From contig DEUU01000340.1 of assembly GCA_002362735.1 (NCBI GenBank), positions 1 through 7,602 of the forward strand: a stretch of DNA of 7,602 nt. The letters run 5' to 3'. Numbering within the stretch: position 1 is the first letter of the stretch; each line of letters begins with the position of its first letter. The DNA is from Dehalococcoidia bacterium UBA3254 (GTDB lineage Bacteria > Chloroflexota > Dehalococcoidia > Dehalococcoidales > UBA3254). The position numbers and the translations under genes are program-made. Under the pieces are notes generated by a model. The model made no database searches, was not told where the DNA came from, and worked only from the letters and a program-made list of their open reading frames with translations. Below are positions 1 to 4,583 of this stretch, piece by piece.

Positions 1-537
1 TGGAGCACCTTTGCCGGAGACCAGGTTTCGCATTATCACATCAATGTTTCGGTTCCCAAGACGCTGGTCCGTTACTTGATTCGCTGGGTGGCTGACGAGG
101 AACTGTGCAACACCCCGGCTCAAAAAATATTATATGATATTCTGGAAACTCCTATTTCGCCCGAACTTCTAAGACCTGAGAAAGGGTATATCTCTCAAAA
201 AAGCGAAGATATTATCGGGCCGGTAGAACTGGCAGACTTTTTCCTGTATCCCTTCATTCGGTTCGGAATGAGGCCGGGTAAAATCCTGTATTTAGCCTGG
301 GAGGTAAGTCAGCACGGTCTTTTCGAAAGAAAATACACGGTAGATGAAATATATAAGTGGTTTAAAAGCTTTATAACAAGGTTTTTCGCTAATCAGTTTA
401 AGCGGACCTGCATGCCCGAAGGGCCAAAAGTGGGTTCAGTCAGTTTGTCTCCGCGGGGAGATTGGCGCATGCCTTCCGACGCCTCTCATAAACTCTGGCT
501 GGAAGACCTGGAATCAATGTACCAAAAACTTAAATAG
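1..537 (+). CDS. nadE: NAD+ synthase, glutamine-dependent type, C-terminal part (5' truncated)
   Basis: This is the C-terminal end of NAD+ synthase, the cytoplasmic enzyme that amidates nicotinic acid adenine dinucleotide to NAD+ using ATP and, in the long form, glutamine. The frame is open from base 1, so the start lies outside the window; 178 residues are visible. The first residues contain VSHYHINVSVPKTLVRYLIRW, a stretch typical of the synthetase domain of long NadE proteins. Near the end lies FKRTCMPEGPKVGS, closely followed by LSPRGDWRMPSDA, the family's conserved C-terminal signature. I infer the glutamine-hydrolysing class from this tail; the nitrilase-like glutaminase domain would lie upstream and is not seen. 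The TAG stop at 535-537 sits inside the left arm of the terminator palindrome. The next gene converges from the other strand. Family assignment is confident; the subclass is less so. Confidence 0.88.
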   Translation, partial: WSTFAGDQVSHYHINVSVPKTLVRYLIRWVADEELCNTPAQKILYDILETPISPELLRPEKGYISQKSEDIIGPVELADFFLYPFIRFGMRPGKILYLAWEVSQHGLFERKYTVDEIYKWFKSFITRFFANQFKRTCMPEGPKVGSVSLSPRGDWRMPSDASHKLWLEDLESMYQKLK

Positions 538-575
538 ATTCCTTGCAAGGGGTCCCCTTGCAAGGAATCTATTTA
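531..575. terminator. Perfect 45-bp palindrome, probable bidirectional terminator
   Basis: Bases 531-552 and 554-575 are exact reverse complements (22 bp each) around a single central T at 553. The structure overlaps the nadE stop codon and lies between two convergent genes, the minus-strand one ending at 583. The flanks are T-rich on both strands (ATTTATCTGTTTC downstream on +, TTTAAGTTTTTGG downstream on -), which suits an intrinsic terminator working in both directions. Each arm contains the smaller palindrome CCTTGCAAGG (541-550 and 557-566). The U-tracts are interrupted, so termination strength is uncertain. Confidence 0.75.
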
Positions 576-582
576 TCTGTTT

Positions 583-1206
583 CTAGCTGTACAATCTCTT
601 ACAATGACCCTGGACAATCCAGCTTGCAATCTCTTTAGGTTTATCGGAATTCCACAGCTTGGCGCCTTTTCCTACGGGTTGCATATCCACCACATCTGTA
701 ACGTAAATGTTGTATTTTTTCTGTCCTTTTCCAGGGTATGCCGGATTAAGCTCGATTACATTAGCTCCTTTTCCCAGCGGGCCTCCGCAGTTCCCACCGC
801 GAGTTTGGAAAAAGAAAACAGTGCTGCCGGGTTGTGTCAATCCCTCAATCTTTTTCAGTATCTCTTCCTGATTGAATATTTGAGTATCCCAGCTAAGTTT
901 ATTTTTCTCTTCCAGTTCCACCTTTTTTGCTGCTTCGTCATAGTGGCCTTCATAGATTACCAACTCCGGATGCCCATTGAGATCGGAAAAACTCTTTACG
1001 ACTACTTTTCGGGCTGCAGCATCGGATTCGTCGAAAATTCGAATTTCAAAATTGGCGCCCCCATTTTTCTTGGATACGGATTTGAACAAAGGGGCATACT
1101 CCGGGTCAATCTTTTTTTGGGTTATCAAGTATTGTTGGACTATATTAGGCAAGATTTTGGGTGGGCTTTCTATGACACTATCTTCAGATTTCTTTTTCCA
1201 GAACAT
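583..1206 (-). CDS. Conserved-looking hypothetical protein, 207 aa
   Basis: I do not recognise a named family. The start is ATG at 1206-1204, supported by AAGGAG at 1215-1220 on the minus strand, 8 nt upstream. The protein opens with a basic MFWKKK and has no signal peptide or membrane segment, so it is probably cytoplasmic or membrane-peripheral. The charged middle (residues 85-120, rich in Glu and Lys) may form a helix. The C-terminal third is the most structured-looking part: a hydrophobic strand STVFFFQTRGG (128-138), a Gly-rich stretch with Cys140 (GGNCGGPLGKG), then alternating strands ending near KLWNSDKPKEIASW (183-196). Composition is normal for a real gene, and the plus-strand ORFs over it are shadows. 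It lies 27 nt downstream of the 27-aa membrane microprotein gene and is probably cotranscribed with it. Its transcript would end in the palindrome at 531-575. Function is unknown. Confidence 0.72.
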   Translation of the reverse strand: MFWKKKSEDSVIESPPKILPNIVQQYLITQKKIDPEYAPLFKSVSKKNGGANFEIRIFDESDAAARKVVVKSFSDLNGHPELVIYEGHYDEAAKKVELEEKNKLSWDTQIFNQEEILKKIEGLTQPGSTVFFFQTRGGNCGGPLGKGANVIELNPAYPGKGQKKYNIYVTDVVDMQPVGKGAKLWNSDKPKEIASWIVQGHCKRLYS

Positions 1207-1233
1207 ATTATTTTCTCCTTTTAATTGTTTGTT

Positions 1234-1317
1234 TTATTTCCTCTTAGAATTTTGGAAAGCGATAATCGCAACGACAACAACAGCGATTATGATAAGCAAA
1301 ATGATCTTGGTATCCAT
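1234..1317 (-). CDS. 27-aa single-pass membrane microprotein
   Basis: A short ORF runs from ATG at 1317-1315 to TAA at 1236-1234. Its ribosome binding site is AAGGA at 1324-1328 on the minus strand, with 6-nt spacing. The product begins MDTKIILLIIIAVVVV, continues AIIAF and ends QNSKRK. That is a short polar N-terminus, about 17 hydrophobic residues (5-21) and a basic tail. By the positive-inside rule this would be a single transmembrane helix with the C-terminus in the cytoplasm. Many short membrane proteins have this shape, and no specific family can be named. It lies immediately upstream of the 207-aa gene on the same strand, and the two may work together. The hydrophobic core, basic end and well-placed ribosome binding site support coding. 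At this length chance cannot be excluded. Confidence 0.6.
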   Translation of the reverse strand: MDTKIILLIIIAVVVVAIIAFQNSKRK

Positions 1318-1567
1318 ATCCCATCCTTATAGCTTCACTTGCTTTGATTGCCTATTCAGGAAGACTGGCTTGAGCAAAAACGATAAGCCTTCATTGATTG
1401 GAGTGTAGTTAAGGAGACAAGCAATCTATCGAGAAAAGACTTCGAAGCAGAGATGAAGCAGCTCATTTAAAATAATTAACATAATGATATGCAATAAGGT
1501 CTAGAAAGATTTAATAAACGAGAAAATTCATTCAGCTTCTTCATCCCTGAGAAGGATGGAAAATATT
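1318..1567. other. Intergenic stretch, no convincing gene
   Basis: This 250-base stretch separates the microprotein operon from the upstream minus-strand gene and should hold the operon's promoter. The best minus-strand candidate I find is TTGCAT (1489-1494) with TTTAAA (1466-1471) at 17-bp spacing, a poor match. On the plus strand, 1387-1467 reads as a protein-like string without a start codon, ending in a stop at 1468-1470, which might be a remnant. I see no terminator after the gene that ends at 1568. Confidence 0.4.
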
Positions 1568-2077
1568 CTAGATGAGGAGGAAAAATCCAGGAGGTAAACC
1601 TTCGAGAAGATTTCTCGAGCACGACACTGGAAGTGTAAATTCAAATTGTTTTAAAAGCCGGGCTAACTTGTGATGAAACGCCTCAGACGCTTTGGTTTCA
1701 GATGTCACTCGATAAAGAATTAAACTTTGACTTTGAGTATTGGCCAGTCTCAGCCAGTATGGCTGCTGGCTAAAATCGAATAAAAAGTTTGTAATGGCTT
1801 TATTTTTGTAAGGAGCTTCTTTTATTATGAAGGAAACCGGTTCTTGACCGGCCACCAGAATATCGTGAGACGAATGCCGGAGTGTTGATATTGCCGTATT
1901 CACAAGCGGTATCTGTGAGGACAACAAAACTGAATTTGCATCTGATAAAGCAGCAATCCGAAATGGAATTTGATTTAACGGAGTCGCCTGGATTCTGTTT
2001 CCGAAAATAGATGCGAATAAAGTTAGAAAAGCTACCATTAAAATAGAAACGACATTATTCTTCATGCCGGCGTCCAT
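1568..2077 (-). CDS. Hypothetical exported or membrane-anchored protein, 169 aa
   Basis: No family is recognised. The N-terminus looks like a Sec signal peptide: from Met5, MKNN is followed by the hydrophobic stretch VVSILMVAFLTLFASIF and a possible cleavage site after NRIQA (about residue 31). The mature part would be about 138 residues acting outside the membrane, or anchored if the signal is not cleaved. It has no repeats or cysteine motif; the one Cys is near residue 153. The C-terminus ends in hydrophobic LPPGFFLLI. Two starts are possible: Met1 (2077) and Met5 (2065). Neither has a good ribosome binding site. Met5 gives a cleaner signal peptide and overlaps as ATGA the stop of a 15-codon upstream ORF (2109-2062), so translational coupling is conceivable. 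The gene is downstream of and co-directional with the 2201-2566 gene, with a candidate promoter of its own between them. Confidence 0.55.
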   Translation of the reverse strand: MDAGMKNNVVSILMVAFLTLFASIFGNRIQATPLNQIPFRIAALSDANSVLLSSQIPLVNTAISTLRHSSHDILVAGQEPVSFIIKEAPYKNKAITNFLFDFSQQPYWLRLANTQSQSLILYRVTSETKASEAFHHKLARLLKQFEFTLPVSCSRNLLEGLPPGFFLLI

Positions 2078-2158
2078 TGACCACGGGAAAAGTGTATTTT
2101 ATTCTCCATACTCTGGTTGCATATCAATATTATATGTAGCACTAACAATTGATAATCT

Positions 2159-2188
2159 AGTATAGCACTATATATAAGGAAAAGTTAA
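2159..2188 (-). promoter_or_regulatory. Candidate extended -10 promoter for the exported-protein gene
   Basis: On the minus strand, TTAACT (2183-2188) and TATACT (2159-2164) are 18 bp apart, and TATACT is preceded by TGC, giving an extended -10. Transcription would begin near 2152, about 75 nt upstream of the exported-protein start. A second -10-like hexamer, a perfect TATAAT at 2129-2134, lies closer to the gene but lacks a good -35. The octamer TAGTGCTA precedes both hexamers (2163-2170 and 2137-2144). Confidence 0.4.
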
Positions 2189-2200
2189 TATTGGTCTGAA

Positions 2201-2566
2201 TCAAGTTGAATCTTGTTCGTCAAAAGGTTCCTGGCTGGAGGTCTCGGGAGCCTCCGGGTAAAGTGGCTGTTCGGCTTGCTCCATGAATTCCCGATACACC
2301 GTCCTGCCAAACTCATTATCCATCTCAGAAAGGTCTATATCCGGATTCCCTTGCTGCGTTAGCCAGTCGCGAAGTTGAGTTTCGCTATCCGCAACAGGAG
2401 TAAAGGCCACGTCACCCCAGGGTCCCTCCATTCGTTCGAACCATCCCATTTGAGTCCAGATAAATACTCTTCCATGTTCCGGATTTTCAACATCCGTCCC
2501 AAAAACCCTGGGACGTGCTCCTTTAAATTCTTCTCTGGCCATTCTTTCCATTCCATCAATACCCAT
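2201..2566 (-). CDS. Small acidic hypothetical protein, 121 aa
   Basis: No family is recognised. The ATG at 2566-2564 is well supported: GGAGG lies at 2573-2577 on the minus strand with 6-nt spacing. The protein is soluble and acidic, with no signal peptide or membrane segment. Residues 16-55 hold an aromatic core with RVFIWTQMGWFERMEGPWGD (33-52), likely a small beta-rich fold. Residues 59-97 look helical (DSETQLRDWLTQQG, then EFGRTVYREFMEQ). The last 25 residues are rich in Glu, Pro, Gln and Ser and probably disordered. There is no Cys, so metal clusters are unlikely. It is the first gene of a minus-strand run, divergent from the short transcript that starts near 2701. The other two frames over this region give lower-quality shadows. 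Function is unknown. Confidence 0.65.
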   Translation of the reverse strand: MGIDGMERMAREEFKGARPRVFGTDVENPEHGRVFIWTQMGWFERMEGPWGDVAFTPVADSETQLRDWLTQQGNPDIDLSEMDNEFGRTVYREFMEQAEQPLYPEAPETSSQEPFDEQDST

Positions 2567-2601
2567 AACTGACCTCCATGAAGAACGTTCCCGATATTTT
2601 C

Positions 2602-2607
2602 ATTATA
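2602..2607 (-). promoter_or_regulatory. Candidate -10 element for the 121-aa gene
   Basis: On the minus strand this reads as a perfect TATAAT within ATATATAATGAA, 35 bases upstream of the ATG at 2566, giving a leader of about 30 nt. No recognisable -35 hexamer sits 16-18 bp upstream, so it would need an activator, or it is a chance match in AT-rich DNA. Confidence 0.3.
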
Positions 2608-2665
2608 TATTTAGAAGCCTGACACCCGATCCACTTGATTTTGCAGACATGCTGAATAGGTAACC

Positions 2666-2694
2666 TTGACAATCGAATACGATTATGCTAAATT
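2666..2694 (+). promoter_or_regulatory. Strong sigma70-type promoter
   Basis: A consensus -35 TTGACA (2666-2671), an ideal 17-bp spacer and TAAATT (2689-2694) preceded by TGC, an extended -10. It is the best promoter match I found in the window. Transcription should begin near 2701. The first thing it reads is not a normal gene but a tiny ORF, hairpins and a terminator, ending near 2960. Confidence 0.7.
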
Positions 2695-2743
2695 AAAAAA
2701 TGGAAGCTGCTTCATTAATCTGAATTTGCTTCTGGAGGTCGAA

Positions 2744-2788
2744 ATGGAGCTAATTAAGATATTTGGAGTGCGTCAGATTGATAGTTGA
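2744..2788 (+). CDS. 14-aa leader-type ORF
   Basis: ATG at 2744-2746 is preceded by GGAGG (2734-2738) with 5-nt spacing, and the frame closes with TGA at 2786-2788. The peptide would be MELIKIFGVRQIDS. It begins about 43 nt into the predicted transcript from the strong promoter. Its last codons and stop lie inside the GCGTCA/TGACGC stem, so a translating ribosome would open that stem and could favour the overlapping GCCCTGCT hairpin. This is the geometry of a translated leader, but the peptide has no run of a single amino acid that would identify an amino-acid attenuator. It is not hydrophobic enough for a typical type I toxin. Coding is plausible from the ribosome binding site alone; the function is unknown. 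Confidence 0.4.
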   Translation: MELIKIFGVRQIDS

Positions 2789-2868
2789 CGCCCTGCTAAA
2801 AAAGCAGGGCGGGCAAAAAATCGAGCCTGACTCGAGTTAGAATTAAGGTCGTTCTTTAATAGAGACCG

Positions 2869-2890
2869 AAAAAAAGGGGTGTTGTACCCC
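2869..2890 (-). terminator. Short hairpin with T-run on the minus strand
   Basis: Read on the minus strand, GGGGT ACAAC ACCCC (2890 to 2876) is followed by seven T (2875-2869), the form of a small intrinsic terminator. No minus-strand gene upstream is evident, so it may only be a stem of the plus-strand transcript with an A-rich linker. The stem is only 5 bp. Confidence 0.3.
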
Positions 2891-2922
2891 ATGAGTTGGG
2901 TTCGAAAATACTTAAGAAATTG

Positions 2923-2958
2923 AAAACGGGGGATATTAATAAACTATCTCCCGTTTTT
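2923..2958 (+). terminator. Rho-independent terminator
   Basis: A 13-bp stem (2923-2935 with 2945-2957), containing a GC-rich CGGGGG/CTCCCG core and one G-U pair, encloses a 9-nt loop (TTAATAAAC). The stem runs into five T (2954-2958). It ends the short transcript begun at the 2666-2694 promoter, or acts as an attenuator if some polymerases continue into the hdr operon. The minus strand also has a short T-run (TTTT), so it may act both ways. Confidence 0.75.
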
Positions 2959-2961
2959 CTT

Positions 2962-3192
2962 GTGAAGAAATCTTAGTTTTAATGCGGAAGTAGTCTTCCG
3001 CATATTTAAAAATATTTAAGTATGTTGTCCTTCGGTTTCACGCTGATGCATATTCTAATACGTAACTTGCTTCAATGGGTGTAAAGCTGTATTATTAGAC
3101 TAGCACATGTTTATATATTTGATAATAAGGTAATATTCTTTTTAAAAATAGAAACCGATTGCAACCATGATACCGGCAAAGGAAGGCAAAAA
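2962..3192. other. Upstream region of the hdr operon
   Basis: No gene is supported here. The stretch is AT-rich and contains a perfect 9-bp hairpin, ATGCGGAAG/CTTCCGCAT (2982-2990 with 2995-3003, loop TAGT). It is followed by ATTTAAAAATATTTAA, too broken a T-tract for a confident terminator. The hdr promoter candidate and about 90 nt of leader follow. A 20-codon ORF from 3022 lacks a ribosome binding site and was not called. Confidence 0.45.
3067..3095 (+). promoter_or_regulatory. Candidate promoter of the hdrCBA operon
   Basis: TTGCTT (3067-3072), a 17-bp spacer and TATTAT (3090-3095), close to the sigma70 consensus. Transcription would start near 3102, leaving a leader of about 90 nt before the GTG at 3193. 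It lies between the hairpin at 2982-3003 and hdrC, in the expected place. Confidence 0.5.
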
Positions 3193-3729
3193 GTGGCCGT
3201 AATAAATATAATTGAAGAACTTAGCGAAGAAAAGATTTCATCATGCTACCAATGTGAAAAATGCACCAATGGTTGTCCTCTGACTTTCGCTATGGACATT
3301 AACCCTCACCAGGTCATGCATAATCTGCAACTAGGACAGCCCGATGAAATTTTGAACAGCGACACCATTTGGGTTTGCGCCTCTTGCGAGACCTGTACTA
3401 CCCGGTGTCCCAACGATATTGATATCGCACACTTGATGGATACGTTGCGCCAGTTATCGAAACAGCGAGGAGTAAAACCCTCACAGAAGCAGGCTCCCGT
3501 TTTCCATGATTCATTTCTTAAAAATGTGAAAAGATTCGGAAGAATGCATGAATTATCTATGGCTACAGACTTTACTTTAAAAAACGAAGGGTTAACAGGA
3601 TTGACCCGACAGGCTAAGCTAGGTTTAGCGATGATCCGAAAAGGTAAAATGAAACTTGTTCCTGCTCGTTTGAGAGCCGGAAAAGAGGTTGGGGAGATCT
3701 TCCGAAAAACGGAGGAGAAGAGGAAGTAA
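3193..3729 (+). CDS. hdrC: Heterodisulfide reductase subunit C-like protein (HdrC)
   Basis: This is the electron-transfer subunit that passes electrons from HdrA to the active site in HdrB, in the cytoplasm. The 178 residues contain the two 4Fe-4S motifs of HdrC: Cys18-x2-Cys21-x2-Cys24-x3-Cys28-Pro and Cys62-x2-Cys65-x2-Cys68-x3-Cys72-Pro. There is no membrane segment, so this is the soluble HdrC type, not the membrane HdrE/DsrM kind. Length is near that of methanogen HdrC. The region after residue 100 is basic and helical. The start is GTG, chosen because GGAAGG at 3181-3186 precedes it by 6 nt and the nearby ATG (3168) is in another frame. The stop TAA shares its last A with the ATG of hdrB. 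In bacteria such subunits serve many Hdr-like complexes, so the terminal acceptor is unknown. Confidence 0.9.
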   Translation: MAVINIIEELSEEKISSCYQCEKCTNGCPLTFAMDINPHQVMHNLQLGQPDEILNSDTIWVCASCETCTTRCPNDIDIAHLMDTLRQLSKQRGVKPSQKQAPVFHDSFLKNVKRFGRMHELSMATDFTLKNEGLTGLTRQAKLGLAMIRKGKMKLVPARLRAGKEVGEIFRKTEEKRK

Positions 3730-4583
3730 TGAAAATATCATACTATCCGGGCTGTTCTCTGGACGGTACTGCGATTGAATATGCTGAGTCGCTAATGTCC
3801 GTGGCCAAAACGCTTGGGTTGGAACTTGAAGAGTTGCCAGATTGGACTTGTTGTGGCTCCTCATCAGCCCATGTTACGAATGATGAACTGGCGGTCTCGC
3901 TGGCCGGACGGAATTTAATAATCGCGGACCGAATCGGGCAAGATTTACTGGTTCCCTGTTCTGCCTGCTTTCAGCGGCTAAAAGCCGCTGATAAGAAACT
4001 AAAATCCGGTAAATCCGTAGCAGGTATCGATCACCGGTATCTGGGTGATTTCAAAATCAAACACAGTGCCGATCTGATTTGGAAGGATGTGGGGGAAAAA
4101 GTCATTGTCAGTAAAGTTAAAAAAACTCTGTCGAGTTTGAATCCGGTCTGTTATTATGGATGTCTGACGGTGAGGCCCCCCAACATCACAGAAGCCGAAA
4201 ACCCGGAAGACCCAAATGCCATGGACGAAATCATGAAATTTTTGGGCGCCAACGTTAAAAACTGGTCTTATAAAACGGATTGCTGCGGCGGCAATCTGGC
4301 ACTTACTCACCCGGAACTGGCGAAAAAACTTGTAAAAAATCTTTATGATATGGCTCTTGAAGCTGATGCCGATTGCATCGTCGTCGGCTGTCCCATGTGT
4401 CAGTCTAACCTGGATACCCGGCAAAAAGAAATCTCAATCGAGAATGGAAAAGATTACCGGATTCCGATCTATTATTTTACCGAACTGATGGGTCTGGCTT
4501 TCGGCGACCTGAATGTGGAAAGATGGATTAAAAGGCATTTAACCGATGCTGTTACATTATTAAAGGGTAAGGGATTACTATGA
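3729..4583 (+). CDS. hdrB: Heterodisulfide reductase subunit B-like protein (HdrB)
   Basis: This is the catalytic disulfide-reducing subunit of soluble Hdr complexes. The 284 residues hold two complete CCG domains, each the ligand set of a non-cubane 4Fe-4S cluster. The first is Cys9 (YYPGCS), Cys41-Cys42-Gly (WTCCGS) and Cys77-x2-Cys80. The second is Cys145 (YYGCL), Cys185-Cys186-Gly-Gly and Cys221-x2-Cys224 (GCPMCQ). In characterised methanogen HdrB, paired non-cubane clusters cleave the CoM-S-S-CoB disulfide. With all ten cysteines present, a disulfide-type substrate is plausible here, but a bacterium would not normally have that one. The start overlaps the hdrC stop by 1 nt, with GAGGA (3720-3724) as ribosome binding site inside hdrC. 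The stop overlaps the hdrA start as ATGA, so the three genes are translationally coupled. Confidence 0.92.
   Translation: MKISYYPGCSLDGTAIEYAESLMSVAKTLGLELEELPDWTCCGSSSAHVTNDELAVSLAGRNLIIADRIGQDLLVPCSACFQRLKAADKKLKSGKSVAGIDHRYLGDFKIKHSADLIWKDVGEKVIVSKVKKTLSSLNPVCYYGCLTVRPPNITEAENPEDPNAMDEIMKFLGANVKNWSYKTDCCGGNLALTHPELAKKLVKNLYDMALEADADCIVVGCPMCQSNLDTRQKEISIENGKDYRIPIYYFTELMGLAFGDLNVERWIKRHLTDAVTLLKGKGLL

Larger units (their letters stand above)
2701..2960 (+). ncRNA. Putative short structured transcript (leader/attenuator or small RNA)
   Basis: The boundaries are inferred from the promoter at 2666-2694 and the terminator at 2923-2958, giving about 260 nt. Stems visible in order are GCGTCA/TGACGC (2770-2775 with 2786-2791), GCCCTGCT/AGCAGGGC (2790-2797 with 2803-2810, loop AAAAA), TCGAG/CTCGA (2821-2825 with 2831-2835), ATTAAGG/CTTTAAT (2842-2848 with 2854-2860, one G-U pair), GGGGT/ACCCC (2876-2880 with 2886-2890), then the terminator. 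A-rich linkers separate them. The first two stems share two bases and partly exclude each other. It matches no riboswitch, tmRNA, RNase P, 6S or SRP RNA signature that I know. It could be a leader controlling the hdr operon, a stand-alone small RNA, or mRNA for the 14-aa peptide. Confidence 0.45.

Noticed and set aside
604..1408. Long plus-strand ORFs (604-1224 and 977-1408)
   Set aside because: They lie antisense to the 207-aa gene and the microprotein, have poor composition for coding (many Phe, Cys and Ile runs) and lack ribosome binding sites. The minus-strand reading has strong ribosome binding sites and normal protein character.
2578..2622. 14-codon plus-strand ORF beginning at the ATG at 2578
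   Set aside because: No ribosome binding site; its start overlaps the minus-strand ribosome binding site of the 121-aa gene.
2790..2820. GCCCTGCT/AGCAGGGC hairpin as an intrinsic terminator
   Set aside because: It is followed by GGGCAAAAAA on + and by GTCAACT on -, with no T-run on either strand; kept only as a stem of the short RNA.
2894..2920. T-arm-like GGGTTCGAAAAT suggesting a tRNA or tmRNA end
   Set aside because: The flanking bases do not pair into a T-stem, there is no acceptor stem or CCA, and no tmRNA tag reading frame is seen.
3022..3084. 20-codon ORF starting at the ATG at 3022
   Set aside because: No ribosome binding site, and it ends inside the spacer of the hdr promoter candidate.
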